From Ditylenchus dipsaci (Eukaryota > Nematoda > Chromadorea > Rhabditida > Anguinidae), in contig SADC01001238.1 of the NCBI GenBank assembly GCA_004194705.1, positions 133,796-197,795 on the forward strand: a DNA stretch of 64,000 nucleotides. Reading direction: 5' to 3'. Shown here one piece after another: positions 22,660 to 32,770 of this stretch (position 1 is the first letter of the stretch; each line of letters starts with the position of its first letter). The notes below the pieces were generated by a model. The model was not told the DNA's origin. It saw only the letters and a list, made by a program, of their open reading frames with translations, and made no database searches. Made by a program: the position numbers and the translations under genes.

Positions 22660-23900
22660 TATTCAGCAATATTATACTCTTATTGAAACGAAATGATTAG
22701 TGAGCTTTTTCTTCGTTTGTTTCTTACCGCAGGATTGCTAGAGAGCTTCGTCTAGGTTGTCCTTGTGTATGATTCTATTTAATCTCTAAAGTCGAGGGAA
22801 ATTCGGAAGATATTTTAGCACTCACTGAACAGCTAAGATCTTAGCTAACTAATTTGAAGATATTTTTTAACAACTTGTATGAGGTTTATTAGAACGTGAC
22901 ACAAGAATAGCAGAGATGTAACTTAAATGACACCCCTTGAAGACCAATTATTCTAAATAAGATTACTTTATAAATTGATCAAGTGAACACATAATAAACA
23001 ACAAAATATATTTTTTATTTTCAATATAAACCAAACAAAACACGGCTTTCACATTTTTATAAAGTAAATTTTCGAAAACAAAAAGATTTTGAGAATTTCT
23101 CGATCTTAAAAATTTTAAACATCAGAAATATTATTTAGGAATACATTATTCCTGAACACTAGAACGGGTGTTTTTAATGTCTATGTCAGTCTTATGAAAA
23201 AGTGAATAAAAAAATTGAAAATACAAAGAAACACGTGTTTTTAGACTAGATTTTCCTAAATAAATGTCCAGCATTTCTCTTTATGCGGTCTATTATTTAT
23301 TTTTATCCCTAAAAGAGCAACTTCTCCACAATTTTTTGCTACGTGAAAAGCTTGTCAACACAAAAATTAAAAGTCGAAAATTTGATTAAATAATTACTAT
23401 TTCTCTTTTTATATTTGGATATTTAATATCATCTCGATATTTAATATCATTTTGAGACTTCGGAACCAAACTACTCACTAAAAGTATACATTCAGGTTTT
23501 AAGCTCATTTTCTCGTGGTTTGAATCAGATATAAACTATTTTTTCAGTTCGATTTACAAGCTGACCTAGAGTTATTTATATACAGGAACTCATTTTCGAA
23601 AACTGCGATTTTTTTATTTGGCACCAAAAATCCAAAAAAAAAGTTTTTGAAGTTTGTGTTTGCGCTATATTGTTCAGCGCTCAATTTTAACTCTATGTGT
23701 ATACCTGTTGCGATTTTGATTCAAAATGTTGATGTACTTATTTCAAGTTTTATAAGTCTTAGGTAATTGTCTATATGAAGGCGAGACTATGAGTTTTTAA
23801 AGGACATGGGTATTTCACACTTTTGAATTCGCGCGAGACAGCTGTTATCTTTCGAAAATATTCGAAATAATTTTTCACTATATTGATATTTGACCCTTAA
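22660..23900. other. AT-rich intergenic DNA
   Basis: No supported gene. A partial TTAA-family fragment (AAAGGACATG...GAATTCGCGCGAGACA) lies at 23799-23842. Confidence 0.35.
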
Positions 23901-23947
23901 ATGCGCACACTATGATGCAGCTCGTTTTTGCAAAACAAATGGCTTGA

Positions 23948-24792
23948 GTATAGAATCACCCCCCCCCACGCAGAGTGGTCGGATGGAGAAGATAACTTCA
24001 TATTCGTGTTTATAGACCCTGATTTCATGTGAAAGCCGGCTGTTTTTTTGATTCTGAGAAAAAAAAATTTTCGAACCACAGGGGGGGGGTCATGGTTTTT
24101 TAGTCGAAATTTAAAAAATTTTAATTGGCGCTTTTTGAATTTCAAAGGGAATACGGGCTGTATAGGGAGGGAAGGGAAAAAAGGGGGCCAATAATCACAC
24201 AGGGCCCACTAACAAGATGATGTTGAACATAGTTTTGAATACTGGGGCCTACCGCATAAATAAACTCTGGTATGCATACTTTTTCATGCATCCAGAGTCA
24301 CTTTCGAGTGACTTGTGTCTAAGGTATGTGTGTGTGCGCATCTCAACTCCAAGCCCACAAGTCCCCGAAGGGAGCGCAGGGGGCTTGAGAGTTAGAGATG
24401 CGCGCACGCACTCACCTTAGACATGATTCCGAGAAGTACACTCGATCATAAAATGCATATAGAGTCTTTTTTGCCACGGCCCAGTTGAAAAACATGGTGA
24501 GGCAGTCGAAGAATACATATATTTACTTTTCTAACGTTCTGCCATAAAAGTGGCCCCTTTTATTCCCTTCCACTCTCAATACAGCCCTTAATCCCTTTTA
24601 AATTTAAAAGGCGCCAATTTAAATTTTTCAAATTTTGACTAAAAACCATGATACCCCCCCCCTCTGTGGTTCGAAAATTTTTTTTTCTTAGAATAATAAA
24701 AACACGCGGCTTTCTCATGAAATCGGGGTCGAGAAACACGAATATGAAGTTATCTCCTGCATCCGATCACTCTGCGTGGGGGGATTCTATAC
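23948..24792. mobile_element. Composite foldback sharing the 11.4-kb core but with different ends
   Basis: The outer arms GTATAGAATCACCCCCCCC...GGTCGGATGGAGAAGATAAC are mirrored at 24650-24792. From TCATGGTTTTTTAGTC inward the sequence matches the core of 11444-12265, including AAACTCTGGTATGCAT and the GGGGGCTTGAGAGTTAGAGA segment. A one-armed copy of the outer ends is at about 40713-40825. No coding capacity. Confidence 0.75.
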
Positions 24793-24884
24793 TGCAACCA
24801 AACAAATTTCACATTTGATCACAAGTCAAATACGAATATTCCAAAAACACCAAAATTTGACGTGAAAGTGACGTATTTGGGTGT

Positions 24885-25425
24885 CACATATATGGACAGT
24901 GCGCCAGGGGTTTGTCCTATATATCGGACAGTGCGCCAAATCTATGTCCCATATATGGGACAAGTTCGTTCCCGCCTAGGTTCCGACACTTTTTTACCCA
25001 TATTTTTTAAAATATTTTTTAAAAATCTATTTAAAATTTAAAAAAAACACCTCAATGGCGCACTGTTTCATATATGGGACAAACTTCAAACAGGTTTTTC
25101 TCAGCAACCAACAAAGATATCGATGTTTGGTTTTTTTTAATGAATAGTGCAGGGCTAAGCGATTCTGTTTCTGGAAGAAAATCCATAATTTTACATTTAA
25201 AACATCGAGAAAAAAATAATTCCTTAAAAAACGTAAATTTTGGCCTATTTGGACCGAAAAGCTTTCCGGAATTTTTACATAATATGTTGATTTTTTTTTC
25301 TATTACTAACAAATTTAATTGCTTTTCTACAACTTGGTCAAAAAAATTCTGAGAAATGAAGAATTTGTAAAGGAAAAAGAGAATTTCAAAATTTGTCCCA
25401 TATATGGGACAGTGCGCATCTAAGG
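24885..25425. repeat. Repeated palindrome TGTCCCATATATGGGACA with GTGCGC tails
   Basis: Five versions lie at about 24891, 24914, 24944, 25066 and 25396. The best copies are perfect 18-base palindromes, most followed or preceded by GTGCGC. The first three point one way, the fourth the other. The block is bounded by GGACAGTGCGC at both sides, suggesting a non-autonomous element. Confidence 0.65.
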
Positions 25426-25447
25426 GTTTAAGGAGGAGGGGGTTTCG

Positions 25448-25758
25448 TTAGGTTTGAAAAAGTGGCTTCCATGGCGCAGTGCGTAAGCGTTCGCATTTTT
25501 TGGCCCAAAATAATGTTGCAGGTTCGATGCCACGTGGTGACATGCTATTTATTCTGGCTTGTTTGACCAGTTCTAGGGGTAATTTGGGTAGCTGATTCCG
25601 AATCTGGCGTCATAAAAGTCTAATTACTTCTAAAACTGGTCAAACAAGCCAAAATAAATAGCATGCCACTACGTTGGATCGAACCTGCAACATTATTTTG
25701 GGCCAAGAAACGCGAACGCTTACGCACTGCGCCATGGAAGCCACTTTTTCAAACCTAA
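25448..25758. mobile_element. tRNA-derived foldback with A and B boxes in both arms
   Basis: The left arm has TGGCGCAGTGCG (A box, 25472-25483) and GGTTCGATGCC (B box, 25521-25531). The right arm is the inverse, with A box at 25723-25734 and a B box at 25675-25685. Arms of about 140 bases are joined head-to-head through a short spacer. Ends TTAGGTTTGAAAAAGTGGC. It looks like two tRNA-derived SINE units in inverted orientation. Same family as 6025-6570. Confidence 0.8.
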
Positions 25759-26166
25759 TGGCTTTTATTTTGATAAAGTATAACTGCGTCAGAGTATTAA
25801 CAATGAAAAATTACTAGAAAAATTTTGAAATAAAAAGCGTCTCGCGCGCATTCGAACGTGTTAAATTGTCGTTGTCGGAAACAGCTATGGTCGTTTAATG
25901 TTAAATCTTAAAGTCATTTTGAAGATTTTTAAAAAGCCAAATTTTGGCGCTACTCGGTTATAACTGAAGGGGGCGCAGGGGGCGTATTCACTCACCTTTG
26001 TGAGATTAATGCGCACATTAATCTCAGAAGTGTTGTCATACTTTTTTTTTGGCGATCCATAGATTGCATAAAAGATCTCTGTCCACATTCAGTGCCGCTT
26101 GAGAGTTAGATATGCGAGCACGCACTTACCTTAGACATCATTTCGAGTAGTACTCTTGACTAGGGT

Positions 26167-26365
26167 TGTCGGTTCGGGTACCCGTTTTCGGGTAATTGGA
26201 ACCGAAACCCGGTTTTTTCCGGGTTTCGGGTATCGGTTCGGTCCGGGTACCCGAAAATTTCGGGTATCGGGTATCGGTTCGGTCCGGGTACTCGAAAATT
26301 TCGGGTATCGGGTATCGGTTCGGTCCGGATACCCGAAAATTTCGGGTATCGGTTCGGATACATGA
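26167..26365. repeat. hAT left subterminal tandem repeat, 41-bp unit
   Basis: About four units built on GGGTATCGGTTCGGTCCGGG followed by TACCCGAAAATTTCGGGTATC. hAT subterminal repeats are typically transposase binding sites. The several ORFs predicted here on both strands are artefacts of the repeat. Confidence 0.85.
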
Positions 26366-26554
26366 TTTCGAATCGAGGGATCAAACATTTGCACCAATTT
26401 GTTTGCTTGTGTCAGACTGAAAATGTTTTATGCATTTCTATTTTAACTCACATTTACATTTACTGTCACCGTTTTACTGCTTTTTCAAACACCGCTTTTA
26501 TAGTTCACTTTTTATGTCTGTCTTGTTACAAGATATACAAGGATCTTGTATGTG

Positions 26555-27445
26555 TCTTTTTTTTTCTAAGTTATATATATTTATTGAACAAACAAGGCAT
26601 TATACAATTGCACTTACAGTTTGAAACACAAATAAGACTAAACTAAATTTTATCATATTCAGATTCCCTAAATGATCGATTTACAATAAGTCAAAAGTAT
26701 ATATTCATTTAACAACAAAACAAAAAAAGAAAAAGGAAAAGAAAGAATTTTTAAGAAGTTTCACTTATTTTCGTTAAGTCTAATGTCTTTAAAGTTAGCT
26801 TGAAGTTAAGAGAGTTTTTTAGATTAAGGACTTCGGGACTTATTTTATTCCACAAATTTATAGTTCGGCATAAAAACGGGTTATGGGTAAACGATTCATT
26901 AAATACAATGTGGGGATATCTGCGCTGAGAGGTTGTGATTTGGAAAAAAAAATCTAATTGTAAATTTGATTTCTTAAATATAATTTTGTGAAGCATAATA
27001 AGATCGAACATCAAGCGCCTTTCAAAAAGAGTTTTAAGGTTGCAAATTTTTAATCTTTGCTCGTATGAAACTTTTTTATGACCAGATTTTTTGAGCGCTA
27101 TTTTAGTGAAAAATTTTTGAACTTTTTCAACCCTATTTGAGTCTTGTTTGAATTTAGGGTTCCAAACAGTGGTTGCAAATTCCAGGTTTGGTCGAACATA
27201 ACTTTTATAGGCCAAAATTAAAGTCTCTAAGTTTTTAGTTTGGAGCGAGCGTAACATTAAAAAAGAATTGCGATTTCCTGATTGAATAATTTTTGAGAGT
27301 TGATCATTAAAATTTAGATTTGTGTCAATTAATACGCCAAGATCTTTAACACTATTTGTTTCTGGCACAGGTTTCGAATCAAGTTCATAAATCGTTTTTG
27401 TATTTGTTTTTCCGAAATTCTTTTTAATATTGAGTTCTTTTTTAA
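26555..27445 (-). pseudogene. 5'-truncated LINE (non-LTR retrotransposon) reverse-transcriptase C-terminal fragment
   Basis: On the minus strand the frame is open from about 27440 to a stop at 26751. It encodes the C-terminal part typical of CR1/Jockey-like reverse transcriptases: SVKDLGVLIDTNLNFNDQL, YKSYVRPNLEFATTVWNP, RVEKVQKFFTKI, NLWNKISPEVLNLKNSL. The 3' UTR ends with an AATAAA-like signal and a run of A (T run on the plus strand near 26557-26565), the expected poly(A) tail. The catalytic YADD region is absent. It is inserted within the hAT element just upstream of its transposase. Confidence 0.85.
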
Positions 27446-27448
27446 GGC

Positions 27449-29632
27449 ATGCCTAATCAAGTGTGGAAGTTATCCAAGAAAGATGGCGATAAGGCAGTTT
27501 GCGATTGCGGCGATGTTCTCAACTTGCCAAAAGATGGTGGAACATCAACGCTTTCCAAGCATCTTATATCTGCAAAGCACAAGTTGGCGATGGATAAGAA
27601 AGATGTGGGTCCGAGCGCTCCGAAGAAGCCCAAGATGGAATCAATTACTACTCTTTTCAGTCCAAGATACTCGAAACAACAGAGCCAGGAGTTGACAAGT
27701 GATGTAACCGACTTCATCGTTGACAGCAATTTGCCATTCTCAATTGCCGAGTCTCCTTTCTTCCGTCGTCTGGTGAAGAAGAACTATGGTCAAGCAAAGG
27801 TAATTAAATTTTACTTTTTGTACATTAATTTTTATGGTTTATTTTTAGCTTCCTTCCCGTCATGATATCCGCTCAGAGGTTCCAGAAAATCTGGGATGTG
27901 CATCAAAAATCTCAGTGCGTTTGTCAAGGGGCAGCATCTGTCTCTCACATTAGATGAATTTTCACATAAGGAACACTCACTTCTCTGGTATCCTTATTAT
28001 CTCGGTTCTTGAACTTTCTCATGAGGGTAACGAATCTATTTTAGCATAACCGGCTCGTATCTGTCTAAGGACTTTGAGTTCCGAACAAAAGTTTTGGCCG
28101 TCGAATCATTTCTGGAAAAGCATACGGGAGATAACATAGCCGAGAAGATCAACTTTATTCTGCAGCGATTGGAAATAGACAAAGAGAACATAGTGGCTGC
28201 GACTCGCGATGGCGCTCCGAATTTGGCAGGCTCAAAGGGGGAGGTTGCGTCAAGGCAAACATTCGGAGGTGATTTTTTATCTGAATATTTTCATTTATGC
28301 AAAGAATCGGTATAGTTTTCATTGCTTTTGCCATATGCTGCATCTGGTCGTTTGGGATGGGATCAACAGGACTTCGATCGTGTCAGCCGTTGTTGAGAAA
28401 GCTAGCAAAATAGGGATCGCATTACACAGGACTCCAACTGCCATGTCTTCGTACCGGGAAGTTCAAGGAGAGGGATCAAAGACTTTGACGCTGGTATAAA
28501 TAAAACCTTTAGCTTGGAACAATTATGATTATAGAATATTTTAGCAAATCAAAACCAGATGGAATTCTACACTTGAGATGCTCATTTCTGTTCTACACCA
28601 CAAGACGCATTTGCTAAAGTATGCCGCGATGTTTCAGGCTGCACGGTGGCCAAGCACATCAAGAACATGTCGCAAGCTGACTTCGATGAAATAGGAGATG
28701 TGATCGAAGTGCTCAAGCCGTTTAAAGATTGTACAAAAATGGTTAGTTTTTAGCCACTTTGTGCTTATTGTTGTGTCTACTGTTGTTGTTTTTAAGGCCT
28801 CTTATCGAAACGCTCCTCTCTCCTGCTATCCTTTCTTTGTCCGCAAATTGTCCGAGCACTTGGAGAACGTCTCTGGCGAATTCGGGGTGAATCTGAATGA
28901 GAGCCTGGATGTCAGAACAAGGGAAATTCTCAATCAATCGGAAGTGGAATATGCGGCATTCTTGGATCCTCGTCTCTGCTACAAGTAAGTACTAATTCGT
29001 TTGAGAATAATATGGCATTTTTATTTGTCGTTTGTAGATCATCAGTTCTGCCAAAGCACAAATGGGAATTCATCAAAGAGGAAGTCGTCAACGTTTTGTC
29101 GAAGGAGATCCCTCAGCCGGCTACAATTCAACAAGCGCAAGTACCAACCAGTGATCTTTGGGGTGAAGGAGAAGAAGAGTACGTGCAGCAGATCGTAGAA
29201 GGAGGAGATATTCTAGCGGTTCGTTCAAGACTTTTTTAATTTCTTTTATGTTTTATATAATTTATTTTGCTTTTAGGAAGAAATCAACCGATATCTGAGC
29301 GAGAAGAAACTTCAACTGCCCCGACCGGATATTCCTGGGCACAGCGAAATGTATCAATGGTGGGCGAAGAATGGAGTACGCTTTCCGAATCTTGCTGTCC
29401 TGGCTCGCAAATATTTGGCCATTTCTCTATCCAGCGTGGCGTCTGAACGGTGCTTCTCGAAGGCAAGTCTACTTTTCGTTAATTCCTTGAGATCGCGTCT
29501 TGAAAAGAAAACTGCGGCTCATCTTCTCATCATCAAAGCAGAGCTGGCAGATGAGATGCTTTCAAAGACTAGTGAAGCAAATGATGAAGAGCCAGAAGAA
29601 ATTGTCAATATTTTGTTGGAAAATGATGCATG
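27449..29632 (+). pseudogene. hAT-family transposase, multi-exon, with frame breaks
   Basis: Exon 1 (27449-27799) encodes a BED-finger-like start (AVCDCGDVLNLPKDGG, then LSKHLISAKH). Later exons include NIVAATRDGAPNLAGS, HCFCHMLHLVVWDG, KTRWNSTLEM, ADFDEIGDVIEVLKPFKDC and YAAFLDPRL. The last (29279-29632) holds the C-terminal dimerisation domain: FPNLAVLARKYLAI, SSVASERCFSKASL, NSLRSRLEKKTAAHLLIIKA. Short introns with GTAAG/TTTTAG borders separate them. In the second exon (from 27849) the frame breaks around 27890-28045: HFSGILIISVLELSHEG is only recovered by shifting frame, and a stop follows. The gene is therefore probably inactive as read, though one or two indels could be sequence errors. 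Function: cut-and-paste transposition of elements with matching ends. Confidence 0.88.
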
Positions 29633-29710
29633 AGTGTTATGTTTGGATTTATGTTCAATAAAAGATTTTTGTGTATGCAGGAAGCCTGTTCCTGTAAATT
29701 CGGTTTTTAC

Positions 29711-29940
29711 GGATATCGGTTCGGTTACCCGAAAATTTGGGTTGCGGGTATCGGTTCGGTTCGGGTACCCGAAGATTTCGGGTTTCGGGTATCGGTTCGG
29801 TTCGGGTACTCGAAGATTTCGGGTTTCGGGTATCGGTTCGGTTCGGGTACTCGAAGATTTCGGGTTTCGGGTATCGGTTCGGGTACCCGAAAATTTCGGT
29901 TCCGGTTCGGTTCCTCGGTTCGGGTACCCGGAAATTCCGG
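29711..29940. repeat. hAT right subterminal tandem repeat, 41-bp unit
   Basis: Units begin GGGTATCGGTTCGGTTCGGG and continue TACTCGAAGATTTCGGGTTTC; two adjacent units are identical. Inverted relative to the left array. Confidence 0.85.
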
Positions 29941-30039
29941 GTACCGACAACCCTACTCTTGACCATAAAATGCATATATAGTCTCTTTTTGTCACAGCCC
30001 AGTTGAAAAACATGGTGAGGCAGCTGAAAAAAAGTGGCC

Positions 30040-30110
30040 CCCTGGTTATTCCCGAGTAGCTTTTTGGGAGGGGGGTGGGGGGGGGGAGAGGTATTACCGA
30101 GTAGCGTCAA
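30040..30110. repeat. G-run and ACTCGG motif tract
   Basis: TATTCCCGAGTAGC, a long G run, then ATTACCGAGTAGCG. It is the inverse of the C-run tract at 38050-38155. Confidence 0.6.
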
Positions 30111-32300
30111 AATTTTCTTAGATTTTTTCAATATTTTTTACAAAATATTTATTTACAACATAAATATATTTCACACATACTTTTATTTTCTTTTTATAAA
30201 AAGTTACCTTTTTGTGTTAATCCTTTTTTACTTTTTGATAATCTTTTAAATTCGTAAATTGTTAAAGGAAACGCGTTTCCTAGCAAAGTTAAGAATTTAA
30301 TTTTTCGGGTGCATCTAGACTGACGATATAATTGAAAGTAATAGCTTGGTTTTAAAATAGAAACTTAATCTTTGACCTGAAAAATTTACATCCCTAGTTT
30401 ATATTTAATAGCTATTCACATAACATATTATATATTAAAAGGTTCCGTTTCAAATGTCTAGACCTTTTTTATGCCCAAAATTTTCACAGAAGATTGACCG
30501 GCCAAGAGAAGCGGAAGGAGGAAATGAACGGGATTATTGTAATTTTGATCTGTGTTAATGCGCCCTTTCAATAGGCTTCCAAACACTGCACTGGAATGTT
30601 AAAGAAAGTTAGAGACGTATATTTTGTCGGATTTTTATAATTAATCATATTTGGTAATAATTTTTTTTTGCGAAACAGCCTTAGATTAGTTTAAATAAGT
30701 AAAATTAGTCTCAAATAGAATTATATATTTGCCCAGTAAAGCTAAAGTGCGAAACACATCAAAAGTTGAGTTTTTCTTGAGTTTTAAAGCTTAAAGATAG
30801 TAGTTAAAATCAGCGACTGCAAAAAATAGACGAAAAAAATACGCCTTTTCAAACTACATAAGAAAAAACTAAGCATCTAGCCAGTTGGCGGGTAAACCGA
30901 ATTCCAGGGGTATTCGGCACGATCGCAATTTTCTGATTTTTGCACATCGGACAGTCAGAATATCGTGCAGATTATGGAAAAAATGCTGAAAAAAATTCCG
31001 GCTCTTTTTAAAATTTTTGGAAAATTGATTTGGATTTCGGTGAATTTTTTCGACTTTCTCAATTTAGAAAGTTGGATATTTTGACATATGTTGGAAAATC
31101 TAATTGTAAAGGTTTGATCTACATACATAGCGGTCATTTTGGTATTAGACATTGAAAAATGAAAAATTCACAAAAAACGTTTTCCTTGGAGACAAGAATG
31201 GTATTCAGGCTAAAAATCTAAAGCCAAATTTCAGCTATGTTTTTTCAAACTTTCTTTTGCACTTTAATATTTGAAGCCGTGATTTTTTTGCCAATTTTAT
31301 TGCAAGCTATCTGCGATAGCCCCCACCTGAATTTCAAGGGCTTCAAAACAGTAATAAAATTAAGAAATTATGGTCTGGCCGAAACCCCGTGAATACGGTA
31401 AGTTGATTTTATTATTTGACAGGCATTGAAAGAACAACTTACAGTCAATTAAGAAATCAGTTAGGTGTGTAAACAAAAAGATGAATAAATCGTTGGGCCA
31501 TTACTTCGTGTATAATTTCAAAAAGGGTTGAAGCCACAATCATTGTTGTCTAGAATGAATAAATATTACAGAAAGAACTAAATTATAGGTTTGTAAACTA
31601 ACAACTTTCTTTATTCTATTGGTTCTAATTTTTTCCATAGTAATTAGTTCTAAGTCATGTGCTTATCCTTTTTTTAAATTTTCTACGCAAAATGACATTT
31701 TATAAAACAAAAAAGTAAATAAAAAGTGCTCAGGTTCAAGTGCTCACATTTTTTGTAAACTAAAATATTTTCCACTTAATTTTATTGGATGTAAATGTGG
31801 GTGAATTAATTCTTGAACTCAACAATATGCTTTGCTTAGTCTACATACGGTAAAATGGTGAAAAAAACAAAATAGGAGTTTGAAAATGTATACTGATTTG
31901 TTGGATCTATCTGACCTATGAAGCCCGTGTAACGTATACCGCCGATCTTGAGTCCATCAGAACATACGCTGGCCTGCCGTCGACTAAGCCTAAAAATCAC
32001 AAAAAACTAACAGGGGACCAAGGCAAAAAAGGCGTTATCCTAGTATAGGGCCATTAATAGCCTCCTGTAATAGACGCCAAACGTCCATCCCCGAAACCTA
32101 ACCAGTCCCCCCCCCTACCCAGTCCTCGAGAATCTATATGTCAAGCTAGAGCAAATATTTTGCCTTATGCATAAAATCTGTCGTTTGGCTTATTCTAAAA
32201 TTTCATGAGCTCTACCGATTCCACTATTTAAATTTTGATTAAGCGCCCGAAAATCTTAAAATAGACCCGTGTTTTTCTGATTTTTTGAGAGATTGAAAAA
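30111..32300. other. Gene-free AT-rich stretch
   Basis: No supported coding region. The only longer ORF (30955-31152) shows no domain. Fragments of repeat ends occur (GGGGACCAAGGC at about 32012; TAATAGACGCC near 32070). Confidence 0.35.
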
Positions 32301-32316
32301 TAATTGATATACTGTA

Positions 32317-32469
32317 CAGCCGAACCTGGATACAACACCACCTCAGAGGATCGACCCAAAGGTGGTGTTTATCGAGGGCTCACTTGACTTAATTTTAGTC
32401 GAAGCTGACCAAACCGGTCCATTTTTGGTTGGTGTTTTATCGGGGTGGTGTTCTATCTAGCTTCAACTG
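32317..32469. mobile_element. Miniature TA element with CAGYYGAA ends
   Basis: The left end reads CAGCCGAACCTGGATACAAC; the right end inverts to CAGTTGAAGCTAGATAGAAC. Both are next to TA. It is 153 bp, located upstream of the srt gene start. Confidence 0.7.
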
Positions 32470-32770
32470 TATAAGAAAAAATTTAATAGCATTTAATGGC
32501 CTAATGGTATTTAAGCAAAAATTAAACTAAAAGGCACAAACTAATTTCAAGTTTCTTTGGAAAACTCAAGCAGAACCTATTAAGCTGTTTCTTAGAGTTT
32601 CAGTTTGAAATAACATTTTTCTTTCTGATCTTTGTAATCCTTGGCAGTAATTTTAGCGGATTTAAAAAATTCTGTAGTTAAAAGCACCTGCCACGCCTTC
32701 TACTCAAAATTAATTGTGAATACTAAAGTATAAAAAGTCTAGTCTTTCGATTTCAGTTACAAGTTTTATA

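Larger units (their letters stand above)
26161..29955. mobile_element. Complete hAT transposon with 8-bp target duplication
   Basis: It starts TAGGGTTGTCGGTTCGGGTA and ends CGGGTACCGACAACCCTA. The 8-bp CTCTTGAC flanks it exactly (26153-26160 and 29956-29963). It sits inside a copy of the GGCT-type foldback core: TTTCGAGTAGTA and the downstream CATAAAATGCATATATAG are the two halves of that core. Both ends carry 41-bp tandem subterminal repeats in opposite orientation. It contains a transposase gene (+) and an inserted LINE fragment (-). Length 3795 bp. Confidence 0.92.

Noticed and set aside
26156..26420. Four overlapping ORFs on both strands rich in RVSGIGSVR / PGPNRYP repeats
   Set aside because: They are translations of the 41-bp subterminal repeat of the hAT element (multiple-frame open because the unit lacks stops). 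The same holds for ORFs at 29519-30131.
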